A DNA stretch of 64,000 bases from Trichostrongylus colubriformis (lineage: Eukaryota; Nematoda; Chromadorea; Rhabditida; Trichostrongylidae): positions 24,742,716 through 24,806,715 of the forward strand of contig OZ022258.1 in NCBI GenBank assembly GCA_963978905.1, given 5' to 3'. The notes under the pieces are model-generated. The model made no database searches, was not told the DNA's origin, and saw nothing but the letters and a program-made list of their open reading frames with translations. Shown here piece after piece: positions 11,965 through 24,453 of the stretch. Within the stretch, counting starts at the first letter, position 1. Each line of letters opens with the position of its first letter. A program made the translations under genes and the position numbers.

Positions 11965-12646
11965 GTTTCGATGCTGCAAACTGCCTAATACTACGGGAAT
12001 TCGTGAATAAGATACACTGACCACTTGAGAATGGTGACATCATTGTTATACAATGTCTCACCCATCCTAATGAGTCAGCTAACCACGAGGAGATCGAGTG
12101 GTCGGACTAGGGAGATGAACTATATCACTTCCGTGGAACAAGGAGTTTTGAAGATTGATTTTTTGAAAGGTAAATGGAATTCTTGCAAATGTACAAAATA
12201 CGAGGTTATCCAAGGTCCTCATTTACACAGGAAACTTTTATATGATTTTCTTAAAGAGGTCTGAAACTGAAAGCGGTTTTTTGATAAAAATTTTTATTGA
12301 AAGGATCTTTCCTTCTGAAAAAACAAAAACTCTGCGTTTTTCCTACTCGGTATAAGGTATTTTCAAAAGTTGCGGAATGCTATCAGTGGACCATTTGCCT
12401 GCTGGTTATAATTACAGTGAGCGTGGCTCGCTGATGAGTGCCCAGTGGCACTTTGAGTTACTGAAGTCATCCAAATTAAGATTTTCCAATTTCTTAAGGA
12501 ACCATTTTGTAGAGCTTGACGAGGTAAGTTCAGTGGTATATACTTCTATGTGGAAATTTAGCATAGAGATGGAGTTATAATGAAAAAACGAAAAACGCGG
12601 ATCCGCGTTTCCCGTGTTTATTTTTGAAAACTTACGGCGGGTATTG

Positions 12647-14660
12647 TATAAGTTATAATAAAAATATAAACATTTGACACCAATCTCATATCCGGGTTAG
12701 CTGACAGAATGTTGCGCTTATCATCTGATCTGGGATCATTGCTAATCCTGCTATTACTCCCTCCAACCATCCCTCCCTCCACCCGTCAAATACGACCGAA
12801 GACTCTTCGTCTGCCGGTGTACTTTGACTGCGGTGGGGGACAGACAGCAAATTTGTTCTGGAATGGGCCATGCCGATGCGGCTCCATTGACCACCATCTC
12901 ATATGCTCGCTGTTCGATAATGGATACTTATATTCACCAGGAATAAATGTTAAATGAATAAATAATAATAAAAAATATAAATATGTAACACCAAACTAAT
13001 CTGTGTTTGTCCCATTTTCTAGTTTTTATTTTCGCAATTACAATTATATAGATTAGTCCGGTGAGCATGGCTGGTAGCCTTTCCAGCTCCTGCCCGGCCG
13101 TGCGGCTTTGGTTCTCGCCGCCCAGAAATCCCTTGTGGGGAGAGTTTTCTGCACCCATGCAATCTCATGCAACTTGCAGAACGGAACGAATTTCTCACTT
13201 TTTTTCGCATTTTTCATATTCGTCTGTCATCATCCGTATCTAACAAGCAACTCACCCGGTTAAATTTTTTGTGTCCATATTTTCATCCATATTTTAGGCC
13301 TTTATTTTCAATTCTCAATTTTTTTCACTTTTTCCTCGCGTGCTTAAATCATTAGCGTTCACAACATCTGAACTTTTCCTCCTTTCTAGATTGTGGGAGA
13401 TTTTGGCAACTGATTAGTTTTTCACATCTATCTCTCACACAAAAATTAGACATTGGTCTTGAAAAAATTTAAAAAAATTGAAATTAAAAATGTTGTTGTT
13501 CAATTATTCATGATAACCATTATTTATCAATAATATTAAATGGCGGTGATCAAAAAAGTAAGGGTTTCGAATCGTAATAAAAACACGGAAAAAGTTTGTT
13601 TGAAACCATCTATAGATGGTATCTATTGAATTGGTCCGTTCAATTGTGCTGGGTGCGTAGTATGAACCTAGCCACAGACGTTTCTAGAATAGTTTGGCGG
13701 AAATATCGCAAACTTTATCCTACGACGTGATACTACTGATCAATTGTAGACATCAATCATTCGTGGAGAGCCTATCAGGAACGATGAAGACACGATTTTC
13801 ATCGAGATGTCTTCTCAACGAAACTTATCAGTAAGTTTTTATGGTACGGGTTATGGTACACCGATACCAGGTATGTGCCACTACAAAACTTCTGTTCAAG
13901 TTCACATGTTGCCAGTACGTGCTCATCTCATGCTCAGCGACCACCCTATCGTAGACGGGTATGCCGTGTAAGGTCATGTTCATACTTTGCTGTGCCGGTG
14001 ACAGTGTAGGCTAAGACCACTGCGTCGTCGCCTGCGCCACCCTCTCTCGTTCTTTGAGTGTTCTGCACCGTCCCTTTGCCACTCTTCTTCGCTGCCCACG
14101 AACGAATCACGTGCTATTGGCACAAAGTATGAATGCGGCCTGAAGGAGCTAGACGAGCACACCCGTACAAGTGTCCCACTCCTAAATAATGGCACACCTT
14201 ATAATAATGGGATAATCTGACCTGTTTTTGACGCAGATTGATCCTTCGGTAACCCTTTTGCCGTGTATGGGGCGTGACATTAGTCAACATGACACCAAGC
14301 CCCCTTGAACTAGAAGTAGCCACGCCCACCTTAAGTAACCACATCTGACCCTGGACCATCCTTGCACCTTGGTGGCAGAAGGAGCTTTCAAATGTTGCGA
14401 TAGAATAAGACAAGAGAGAAATTAGAATAATCGTTTGATCAGAGGATAGAAGACATGACTTCCGCTGGGCTATCGGTGGGTCGCATCGTGGACTATCGCG
14501 TGCGAGTTTCCCATGGTGACGTTGTTCGAAGCCTTCGAAACTGACTCCCTTTGGAATAAGGGAAACGTTCTTGTAACATACTGCACTTGTGGGATGTTAA
14601 AAGTGCAGAAACCATTTATACAGCAGGAGTGCTATGTTCGTGGGACTGCAATACTGCACG
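12647..14660. other. Palindrome arm, no recognised gene
   Basis: Mirrored at about 20,735-22,747. Short ORFs here are kept on both arms (for example 12,709-12,957 and 22,437-22,685) only because the arms are nearly identical. A GC-rich patch at about 13,975-14,135 resembles the repeat at 2,985-3,265. I see no gene. Confidence 0.4.
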
Positions 14661-14670
14661 TATCCAGCCT

Positions 14671-14678
14671 TATATAAA
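14671..14678 (+). promoter_or_regulatory. TATA box of secreted-protein gene, copy 1
   Basis: TATATAAA lies 31-38 nt upstream of the start codon at 14,709. This implies a very short 5' untranslated leader if transcription starts about 30 nt downstream. It is conserved at the mirrored position 20,718-20,725. Confidence 0.55.
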
Positions 14679-14708
14679 CAGGGCAGTGGCAAAGACAGGC
14701 AACCAGTC

Positions 14709-15420
14709 ATGTGGTGCCTCTACTTCCTTAGCCTTGCTCTTGTGATCGGATTCTATAACGGAATGGTCAACGCGGTAAGTTGATACCCGAATCAGGCCAT
14801 GCTTGGAGCCCAGAGGGTACAGCATCCATTTCCTGTTTAGTTATAATACGAAGTTTCGGAACATGCTCATACGAAAATCGTATATTGCATTGCTCCTATC
14901 GTAACTGTACAAAGAAATCAAGACGTGGCGCTGAGGAATTCCACGTAATGGGAATATTCCTCTACTTCAAACGTCGAGTTCCACGCGGCACAACCATTTT
15001 TTGTTAGAATTCATGGAGCTGGGCATAGACTGAAGAGAAAATATGAAACCAGCCTGAAATGATATCTCAAAAGGTCAAATGAGTGCTCCGCATGTGAACG
15101 CCAGGTTTAGAACATTTCGCTGTGACACTACCATATCCAGAGCTCTGAGGCCTTTCGAGACCTCATATTCATGGATGATTCTCTTCAGCGAATGAGTTGA
15201 ACCATATGCTAATTTTCAGAGACCATCATATACTGACATGTATAGAAATCTAATGGCGAATTCGAGGTCTCGTGTAACGTACGCACCGTGGAAGTGGACT
15301 ACTACGACGACGACACAAGAAAGTGTACCTGAAGCCCAAGAAGGTGTTTTTGAAGATGGAAATCCTGGGGAAGACTTCGCTTTCGATAATACTGGTGAAG
15401 GTTATGAGGAAGCCAACTGA
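14709..15420 (+). CDS. Small secreted protein, 88 aa, two exons (palindrome copy 1)
   Basis: Exon 1 is 14,709-14,774 and exon 2 is 15,220-15,420. The intron has a GTAAGT donor and a TTTTCAG acceptor and is phase 0. Exon 1 encodes 22 residues starting MWCLYFLSLALVIGFYNG, a typical signal peptide, so the product is probably secreted. Exon 2 encodes 66 residues: a short basic and aromatic part (YRNLMANSRSR, APWKW), a run of six threonines that could be O-glycosylated, then an acidic Glu/Gly-rich tail ending YEEAN. There are no cysteines after the signal peptide, so it is probably unstructured. A TATA box lies just upstream and AATAAA just downstream. I recognise no family. Copy 2 (19,974-20,687, minus) encodes the same signal peptide and differs at one visible residue (Asp here, Gly there, in the acidic tail). 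Confidence 0.75.
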
Positions 15421-15446
15421 AGTGCTACACATGTTACTGCAGAGTC

Positions 15447-15452
15447 AATAAA
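15447..15452 (+). terminator. Poly(A) signal AATAAA of copy 1
   Basis: AATAAA lies 27 nt after the stop codon of the secreted-protein gene and is followed by a T-rich run. The mirrored signal is at 19,942-19,947 on the minus strand. Confidence 0.6.
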
Positions 15453-16884
15453 TGTTTTTTTTACAAAGGCTCGCTGTAGATATTGACATTCATGACATAA
15501 GAAAACACGACTGGATCTTCGTGTGATCATCTACTGGTATGAACAGGTCAAGAAAACGAAATAATTAAAGGGATTCTATTTGGGGAGGGGTCTTGTAACG
15601 AATGGCTCGTTTGATTCTCGTTTTTTTTCTTTTCGCACGTGCCGTTTTGGCGTGGTGAAATTCCCGCCTAAATGTTGTTGGTGATTGGTAGTGCACTGCT
15701 TGTGCAATTACGTCAATTCGAAGCTACGGCGGGATGGTCCGTATGATGTTGCAGATATATCCATGAAGAAACATATTTTTTTCAAAATGTCATAATTTCC
15801 AACGGATAAGACCAATGTTTGTATCTAGTATGAGTAAATGATAAGATTATAACGCTTAATAAACTTATGAATGCTGAAGTATGCGCACATACACCTTCAA
15901 TCACGTCAGGCAGAAATCCTCGATGGAAGAATGTCTGAGGCGTTCTAATAACCGAGCAATTCGGATAGATCGCCAAAAGACTTCGTTTGAGCGAAATAAA
16001 ACACTTTTCCAGTATCACTTGCATTCCAATCATTCGTGATTTTGAATGAAAATCAGATGCATGGCGTATTCTTTGTGCTCAATTAAATCGCGTCTGAATT
16101 CTTTCAAGCTGATTACACGTTTTCTATGTATAGGAGTAAATGTCATATGAATGTCCTCGAAGTTCTATAGCTTTCCCGTTATGGTAAGTGAATAGTCGGA
16201 TTCCCTTTCAGGACTTCTGAATCACAGTCTTCAAAGAGGTTGCAGCCGTTTTCTGAAGTGCTTTCACTCAAAGCTGTGAAGTCATTTCACTCACTTCCAC
16301 CAACGGACAATAATCAAAGGTTGAAAACTCTATTGCGAAGATTGTGACGGAAGATCCATGGATTAAGATTTCCATAGTCATATCCGGAAGGAGTAAGGAG
16401 TTGTGCAGTAGTTGGCGATCGATTCCGCTGGGATATGCCACGCATTTAGAAACAGACGAAAGTAAGAATTGACCATGAGTTGGCTTAGGCTGGCTGGATA
16501 CAGCAATAGATACAATGCAAATATATCCTGAAAACCTTGTGAATGTGGAAGATCATATGTGTGGGCAAACATGTGCTCTCCGTTAGTCACAGCGCTGTCT
16601 CAGATTTGGTAAAATGTGGGTTTGCTAGAACTAGGGTCATGATCAGACATGGATCGAGTAACTCTGAAAGAGTGTTTTATGTTGGGGTAGAAAGTGATAG
16701 GTCGTGTCTTGAAATTTTCATCCAATACTCCATGTCGGTCCCTCCAACTGAGAAAATTTTAGTATAATTGAATAATTTCTGGTTGATATTCCTGCTATGT
16801 ACTATAAAGCAATATCATTATCTAGTAATCGATTCATACGCTGTACAACACTAGCTTACGGCAGCATCTCAAAAAACTTTTTGG
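15453..16884. other. Palindrome arm, inner spacer
   Basis: This is mirrored by about 18,520-19,941 in the right arm. ORFs at 15,782-16,033 (minus) and 19,362-19,670 (plus) are counterparts of each other, with hydrophobic stretches but no recognised family. They lie just 3' of the secreted-protein genes and I do not call them genes. Confidence 0.4.
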
Positions 16885-17103
16885 CATGATATGATGTAGC
16901 TAACTTCATAGTCTTAATTCAGGCTTGAAGAAGGCGTAACGCCGAAATACCGCAAAAATTTTCCAAAGTAACTTTCAAAACTTTCAAGGGGTCTTTTGAG
17001 TTTTTTGAATAAATATATTGGAGCCTCGATTATTGTTGAACATTCAGATAATCATGAGACTTCGGAACAGCACGATATTAAAGCGGGGATATTAAGTGAC
17101 TTG
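16885..17103. repeat. Central direct repeat, copy 1
   Basis: This block (from TGATGTAGCTAACTTCATAG through TATTAAGTGACTT) is repeated almost exactly at 17,777-17,993, on the other side of the N gap. It includes a small hairpin GGCGTAACGCC. Sequence beyond copy 1 (17,105-17,576) likewise reappears at about 18,516-18,985. The layout around the gap is therefore a direct duplication inside a palindrome. Confidence 0.8.
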
Positions 17104-17576
17104 ACTGGTAACGACATGAATTATGATATAGGCCGAACATGCTTAGTGGAATCCAAATGCGCAACGCTTATGAACAGATTCAATGTATGAATATCAACCA
17201 AAGATTTTTTCAGATTGGGCTTAAATTTTCTCAAAATAGGAGGCACCGTCATGAATGGTCAGTAAAAATTTCCAAAACACGTCCTCTCACTTTAAATCGA
17301 AAAATACGATTATCTTCCAGAATTGCTCGACCCATGCCTGATCATGGCCCTAGTTCTAGCGAACTCACACTTCACCAAGCTTGAGACAGTGGTGTTGCTA
17401 ACGGAGGGCACATGTTTGCCCACACATATGATCTTCCACATTCACAAGGTTTTCAGGATATATTTGCATTGTATCTATTGCTGTATCCAGCCAGCCTAAG
17501 CCAACTCATGGTCAATTCTTACTTTCGTCTGTTTCTAAATGCGTGGCATATCCCAGCGGAATCGATCGCCAACTAC

Positions 17577-17776
17577 NNNNNNNNNNNNNNNNNNNNNNNN
17601 NNNNNNNNNNNNNNNNNNNNNNNNNNNNNNNNNNNNNNNNNNNNNNNNNNNNNNNNNNNNNNNNNNNNNNNNNNNNNNNNNNNNNNNNNNNNNNNNNNNN
17701 NNNNNNNNNNNNNNNNNNNNNNNNNNNNNNNNNNNNNNNNNNNNNNNNNNNNNNNNNNNNNNNNNNNNNNNNNNNN
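17577..17776. other. Assembly gap (200 N)
   Basis: Exactly 200 N, which is likely a placeholder size. The flanking sequences are direct copies of one another, so the gap may hide extra copies or be an artefact of joining two overlapping contig ends. Confidence 0.98.
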
Positions 17777-17993
17777 TATATGATGTAGCTAACTTCATAG
17801 TCTTAATTCAGGCCTGAAGAAGGCGTAACGCCGAAATACCGCAAAAATTTTTCAAAGTATCTTTCAAAACTTTTAAGGGGTCTTTTGAGTTTTTTGAATA
17901 AATATATTGGAGCCTCGATTATTGTTGAACATTCAGATAATCATGAGACTTCGGAACAGCACAATATTAAAGCGGGAGTATTGAGTGACTTAA
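17777..17993. repeat. Central direct repeat, copy 2
   Basis: Near-identical to 16,885-17,103. It is followed directly by the TTAA MITE and then by the continuation homologous to 17,105 onward. Confidence 0.8.
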
Positions 17994-18512
17994 AGGCACA
18001 TTCCAGGATTAGGGGAACATTGCAGTCCTTTCACATGACCTAATAGTTCCCCAAACGGGCAGGGAGGCTGTGCACATATCGAAGCGCGATGATGAGTCAT
18101 CGCAGCGCGCGGAGCTCTCGAAACCAGCTCGGCCGCACCCTGGAGCTCGGGCGCGCCCATTCCAGACGTGATTGCTGGCAATGACGGTGGCAATGATGGC
18201 AACAACGTGGCAAATGAGGCCTACGATTTGTGTGATAATATAAGATAAGGAAGAGATGCCAATGATAAAGGAGACATTGACATGAGAAAACAGGTGATAT
18301 CCAATGGTTCCTTCTGATACCAGCCAGCGGGAACTGATTCAACGGCTCGTTTTCACGCGGTAATCTCGTCTAAGCCCAGATGACGGGAGGTCTTATTTTT
18401 GCCCTTTTCGGGGACTTTTTTTTCGGATTTTCCTTAGTCGGTGTATTCCTCAGCATCTCGGACAGCATAGCTTAGCGCTTTAACCCACTCAGGGTAATCC
18501 TGGAATGTGCCT
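17994..18512. mobile_element. TTAA-type MITE, copy 2, with clean TTAA duplication
   Basis: It begins AGGCACATTCCAGGATTA and ends with the reverse complement TAATCCTGGAATGTGCCT. It is flanked on both sides by TTAA (17,990-17,993 and 18,513-18,516). The empty site is visible at about 17,100-17,106 (GTGACTTGACTGG), so the insertion is directly demonstrated. The 519 bp have no coding capacity. Ends match those at 7,327-7,808 and 49,754-50,215. The TTAA target suggests a piggyBac-like transposase in trans. Confidence 0.85.
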
Positions 18513-19941
18513 TTAACTGGTAACGACATGAATTATGATATAGGCCGAACATGCTTAGTGGAATCCAAATGCGCAACGCTTATGAACAGATTCTATGTAT
18601 GAATATCAACCAAAGATTTTTTCAGATTGGGCTTAAATTTTCTCAAAATAGGAGGCACCGTCATGAAATGGTCAGTAAAAATTTCCAAAACACGTCCTCT
18701 CACTTTAAATCGAAAAATACGATCACCTTCCAGAATTGCTCGACCCATGCCTGATCATGGCCCTAGTTCTAGCGAGATCACACTTCACCAAGCTTGAGAC
18801 AGTGGTGTTGCTAACGGAGGGCATATGTTTGCCCATACAAGAAGCTTCCACATTCACGAGGTTTCAGGATATATTTGCATTGTATCTATTGCTGTATCCA
18901 GCCGGCCTGAGCCGACTCATGGTCAATTCTTACTTTCGTCTGTTTCTAAATGCGTGGCATATCCCAGCGGAATCGATCGCCAACTACTGCACAACTCCTT
19001 ACTCCTTCCGGATATGACTATGGAAATCTTAATCCATGGATCTTCCGTCACAATCTTCGTAATAGAGTTTTCAACCTTTGATTATTGTCCGTTGGTGGAA
19101 GTGAGTGAAATGACTTCACAGCTTTGAGTGAAAGCACTTCAGAAAACGGCTGCAACCTCTTTGAAGACTGTGATTCAGAAGTCCTAAAAGGGAATCCGAC
19201 TATTTACTTACCATAACGGGAAAGCTATAGAACTTCGAAGACATTCATATGACATTTACTCCTATACATAGAAAACGTGTAAACAGCTTGAAAGCATTCA
19301 GACGCGATTTAATTGAGCACAAAGAATACGCCATGCATCTGATTTTCATTCAAAATCACGAATGATTGGAATGCAAGTGATACTGGAAAAGTGTTTTGTT
19401 TCGCTCAAACAAAGTCTTTTGGCGGTCTATCCGAATTGCTCGGTTATTAGAGCGCCTCAGACATGCTTCCATCGAGGATTTCTGCCTGACGTGATTGAAG
19501 GTGTATGTGCGCATACTTCAGCATTCATAAGTTTATTAAGCGTTATAATCTTATCATTTACTCATACTAGATACAAACATTGGTCTTATCCGTTGGAAAT
19601 TATGACATTTCGAAAAAATATGTTTCTTCATGGATATATCTGCAACATCATACGGACCATCCCGCCGTAGCTTCGAATTGACGTAATTGCACAAGCAGTG
19701 CACTACCAATCACCAACAACATTTAGGCGGGAATTTCACCACGCCAAAACGGCACGTGCGAAAAGAAAAAAAACGAGAATCAAACGAGCCATTCGTTACA
19801 AGACCCCTCCCCCCATAGAATCCCTTTAATTATTTCGTTTTCTTGACCTGTTCATATCAGTAGATGATCACACGAAGATCCAGTCGTGTTTTCTTATGTC
19901 ATGAATGTCAATATCTACAGCGAGCCTTTGTAAAAAAAACA

Positions 19942-19947
19942 TTTATT
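19942..19947 (-). terminator. Poly(A) signal AATAAA of copy 2
   Basis: The complement of TTTATT, 27 nt beyond the stop codon of the minus-strand secreted-protein gene. It mirrors 15,447-15,452. Confidence 0.6.
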
Positions 19948-19973
19948 GACTCTGCAGTAACATGTGTAGCACT

Positions 19974-20687
19974 TCAGTTGGCTTCCTCATAACCTTCACC
20001 AGTATTACCGAAAGCGAAGTCTTCCCCAGGATTTCCATCTTCAAAAACACCTTCTTGGGCTTCAGGGACACTTTCTTGGGTCGTCGTCGTAGTAGTCCAC
20101 TTCCACGGTGCGTACGTTACACGAGACCTCGAATTCGCCATTAGATTTCTATACATGTCAGTATATGATGGTCTCTGAAAATTAGCATATGGTTCAACTC
20201 ATTCGCTGAAGAGAATCATCCATGAATATGAGGTCTTGAAAGGCCTCGAGCTCTGGATATGGTAGTGTCACAGCGAAATGTTCTAAACCTGGCGTTCACA
20301 TGCGGAGCACTCATTTGACCTTTTGAGATGTCATTTCAGGCTGGTTTCATATTTTCTCTTCAGTCTATGCCCAGCTCCATGAATTCTAACAAAAAATGGT
20401 TGTGCCGCGTGGAACTCGACGTTTAAAGTAGAGGAATATTCCCATTACGTGGAATTCCTCATAGCGCCACGTCTTGATTTCATTGTACAGTTACGATAGG
20501 AGCAATGCAATATACGATTTTCGTATGAGCATGTTCCGAAATTTCGTATTATAACTAAACAGGAAATGGATGCTGTACCCTCTGGGCTCCAAGCCATGGC
20601 CTGATTCGGGTATCAACTTACCGCGTTGACCATTCCGTTATAGAATCCGATCACAAGAGCAAGGCTAAGGAAGTAGAGGCACCACAT
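19974..20687 (-). CDS. Small secreted protein, 88 aa, two exons (palindrome copy 2)
   Basis: Exon 1 is 20,622-20,687 and exon 2 is 19,974-20,174, with the same GTAAGT donor and TTTTCAG acceptor as copy 1. The 66-nt signal-peptide exon is identical to copy 1. In exon 2 I see one amino-acid change in the acidic tail (FAFGNTGEGY here against FAFDNTGEGY). The frame is open, and the splice sites, TATA box (20,718-20,725) and AATAAA are kept, so this copy looks functional. The two genes converge on the palindrome centre about 4.5 kb apart. Function unknown; secretion is inferred from the signal peptide. Confidence 0.75.
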
Positions 20688-20717
20688 GACTGGTTGCCTG
20701 TCTTTGCCACTGCCCTG

Positions 20718-20725
20718 TTTATATA
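20718..20725 (-). promoter_or_regulatory. TATA box of secreted-protein gene, copy 2
   Basis: TATATAAA on the minus strand, at the same spacing from the start codon as in copy 1. Confidence 0.55.
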
Positions 20726-22747
20726 AGGCTGGATACGTGCAGTATTGCAGTCCCACGAACATAGCACTCCTGCTGTATAAATGGTTTCTGCACTTTTAAC
20801 ATCCCACAAGTGCAGTATGTTACAAGAGCGTTTCCCTTATTCCAAAGGGAGTCAGTTTCGAAGGCTTCGAACAACGTCACCATGGGAAACTCGCACGCGA
20901 TAGTCCACGATGCGACCCACCGATAGTCCAGCGGAAGTCATGTCTTCTATCCTCTGATCAAACGATTATTCTAATTTCTCTCTTGTCTTATTCTATCGCA
21001 ACATTTGGAAGCTCCTGCCACCAAGGTGCAAGGATGGTCCAGGGTCAGATGTGGTTAGTTAAGGTGGGCGTGGCTACTTCTAGTTCAAGGGGGCTTGGTG
21101 TCATGTTGACTAATGTCACGCCCCATACACGGCAAAAGGGTTACCGAAGGATCAATCTGCGTCAAAAACAGGTCAGATTATCCCATTATTATAAGGTGTG
21201 CCATTATTTAGGAGTGGGACACTTGTACGGGTGTGCTCGTCTAGCTCCTTCAGGCCGCATTCATACTTTGTGCCAATAGCGCGTGATTCGTTCGTGGGCA
21301 GCGAAGAAGAGTGGCAAAGGGACGGTGCAGAACGACTCAAAGAACGAGAGAGGGTGGCGCAGGCGACGACGCAGTGGTCTTAGCCTGCACTGTCACCGGC
21401 ACAGCAAAGTATGAACATGACCTTACACGGCATACCCGTCTACGATAGGGTGGTCGCTGAGCATGAGATGAGCGCGTACTGGCAACATGTGAACTTGAAC
21501 AGAAGTTTTGTACTGGCACATACCTGGTATCGGTGTACCATAACCCGTACCATAAAAACTTACTGATAAGTTTCGTTGAGAAGACATCTCGATGAAAATC
21601 GTGTCTTCATCGTTCCTGATAGGCTCTCCACGAATGATTGATGTCTACAATTGATCAGTAGTATCACGTCGTCGGATAAAGTTTGCGACATTTCCGCCAA
21701 ACTATTCTAGAAACGTCTGTGGCTAGGTTCATACTACGCACCCAGCACAATTGAACGGACCAATTCAATTGATACCATCTATAGATGGTTTCAAACAAAC
21801 TTTGACCGTGTTTTCATTACGATTCGAAGCCCTTACTTTTTTGATAACCGCCATTTCATATTATTGATAAATAATGGTTATCATGAATAATTGAATAACA
21901 ACATTTTTAATTTCAATTTTTTAAAATTTTTTCAAGACCAATGTCTAATTTTTGTGTGAAAGATAGATGTGAAAAACTAATCAGTTGCTAAAATCTCCCA
22001 CAATCTAGAAAGGAGAAAAAAATTAGATGTTGTGAACGCGAATGATTTGAGCACGCGAGGAAAAAGTGAAAAAAATTGAGAATTGAAAATAAAGGCCTAA
22101 AATATGGATGAAAATATGGACACAAAAAATTTAACCGGGTGAGTTGCTTGTTAGATACGGATGATGACAGACGAATATGAAAAATGCGAAAAAAAGTGAG
22201 AAATTCGTTCCGTTCTGCAAGCTGCATGAGATTGCATGGGTGCAGAAAACTCTCCCCACAAGGGATTTCTGGGCGACGAGAACCAAAGCCGCACGGCCGG
22301 GCAGGAGCTGGAAAAGCTACCAGCCATGCTCACCGGACTAATCTATATAATTGTAATTGCGAAAATAAAAACTAGAAAATGGGACAAACACAGATTAGTT
22401 TGGTGTTACATATTTATATTTTTTATTATTATTTATTCATTTAACATTTATTCCTGGTGAATATAAGTATCCACTATCGAACAGCGAGCATATGAGGTGG
22501 TGGTCAATGGAGCCGCATCGGCATGGCCCATTCCAGAACGAATTTGCTGTCTGTCCCCCACCGCAGTCAAAGTACACCGGCAGGCGAAGAGTCTTCGGTC
22601 GTATTTGACGGGTGGCGGGAGGGATGGTTGGAGGGGGTAATAGCAGGATTAGCAATGATCCCAGATCAGATGATAAGCGCAACATTCTTTCAGCTAACCC
22701 GGATATGAGATTGGTGTCAAATGTTTATATTTTTATTATAACTTATA

Positions 22748-24453
22748 CAATACCCGCCGTAAGTTTTCAAAAATAAACACGGAAAACGCGGATCCGCGTT
22801 TTTTGTTTTTTCATTATAACTCCATCTCTATGCTAAATTTCTACATAGAGGTATATACCACTGAAATCACTTCGTCAAGCTCTACAAAATGGTTCCTTAA
22901 GAAATTGGAAAATCTTAATTTGGATGACTTCAGTAACTCAAAGTGCCACTGGGCACTCATCAGCGAGCCACGCTCACTGCAATTATAACCAGCAGGCAAA
23001 TGGTCCACTGATAGCATTCCGCAGCTTTTGAAAATACCTTATACCGAGTAGGAAAAACGCAGAGTTTTTGTTTTTTCAGAAGGAAAGATCCTTCCAATAA
23101 AAATTTTTATCAAAAAACCGCTTTCAGTTTCAGACCTCTTTAAGAAAATCATATAAAAGTTTCCTGTGTAAATGAGGACCTTGGATAACCTCGTATTTTG
23201 TACATTTGTGAGAATTCCATTTACCCTTCAAAAAATCAATCTTCAAAACTCCTTGTTCCACGGAAGTGATATAGTTCATCTCCCTAGGCCGACCACTCGA
23301 TCTCCTCGTGGTTAGCTGACTCATTAGGATGGGTGAGACAGTGTATTACAATGATGTCACCATTCTCAAGTGGTCAGTGTATCTTATTCACGAATTCCCG
23401 TAGTATTAGGCAGTTTACAGCATCGAAACATGGTTTCCTTCATTTTCATGTTGTACCATTTCCAAAATCAGACACTGAATCTGTACGAGCTTCACGCCAT
23501 ACATGGAGCCCACTGAATTTGCTTATGTCCTATACAATATGTATAATGGTGTACAGCGACCCAACCAAGGCTACAGCGTACAATTTAAGACTATGAAAAA
23601 TTGCAGATGGAACAGCACCAGCAGTTTTCTGAAGTGCCCTACGACCCACTTTTATACTCACTCAAATATGAGCTTTTTCCAAAAAATTCAGAAAGCATCA
23701 ACAGGCTGCATGGTTTTTGTGGGTAATGTAGAATCCTAAAGCAACCTAGGCCCTAATGCCGTGAGCTGCTCTATATTACGAAAATAGTAGATACAATACA
23801 ATGGTTACGTGGAAATGAGGTATCAATGCAAAAGATCGGTCAATACACAGGCTCGTCCTTCCCAATGGGCCAACTAATTGCGAGCAGATCGAGGGGTGGG
23901 CAAGAAATCGAGAGCTCGGTCCGGGAGATAACCTGCATGAATTCAAAAATTAAGGAGAGTCTTATTATAATAAAATTCTTGAGTCTGAATAGAAACCTCA
24001 TAAAAATTTAAAGTACAGGGCTTTCCAGAAATCTTCAACTCGGTAGACAAGTACATTTGATTTTCAGATGGAGGTCTGAAGTGACAGCGGTCTATTGGGA
24101 AAAGCTGGTATCGAATGATCTTACCCTCTAGGAAACTGCAGTTCTCACTCTGCATGGGATACCTAATCAAAAATTGCGGAATGCTGTCGGTGGACGCATA
24201 TGCCTGCTGGTTATAATCACAGCGAGCATGACTTGCTGATGGGTGCCCACTGGCGTTTTGAGAAAGTGAAGTGATCAAAATTAAGATTTTCTAATTTCTT
24301 GAACGACCATGTTGTAGAACTTGACGGGGTGAGTTAAGTGGTATATACACCTACATAGAAATTTAGCACAGAGATGGAGTTATAATGAAAAAACGGAAAA
24401 AACGCGGATCCGCGTTTTCCGCGTTTATTTTTGGAAAATTAGGGCGGGTATTG
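22748..24453. mobile_element. Foldback element FB, right copy
   Basis: This is the inverted counterpart of 10,723-12,646. Inner end CAATACCCGCC is preceded by TA and outer end GGCGGGTATTG is followed by TA. It lacks the tRNA-like insertion of the left copy. Its outer end coincides with the outer end of the whole palindrome. Confidence 0.75.

Larger units (their letters stand above)
10723..12646. mobile_element. Foldback element FB, left copy
   Basis: The element is bounded by CAATACCCGCC and GGCGGGTATTG and flanked by TA on both sides. About 280 bp at each end (10,723-10,999 and 12,366-12,646) are inverted copies that include the palindromic word ACGCGGATCCGCGT. The inner halves are also distantly inverted: around 11,290-11,330 (CGATCTGCTCG) mirrors about 12,085-12,110. 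No transposase is recognisable, so this is a large non-autonomous foldback element, possibly of a TA-targeting superfamily. It carries the tRNA-like insertion at 11,759-11,964, which the right-arm copy lacks. Confidence 0.75.

Noticed and set aside
14114..14413. 99-codon minus ORF conserved in both palindrome arms (other copy 20,983-21,279)
   Set aside because: Conservation reflects the recent arm duplication. It overlaps repeat-like GC-rich sequence and has no family or splice support.
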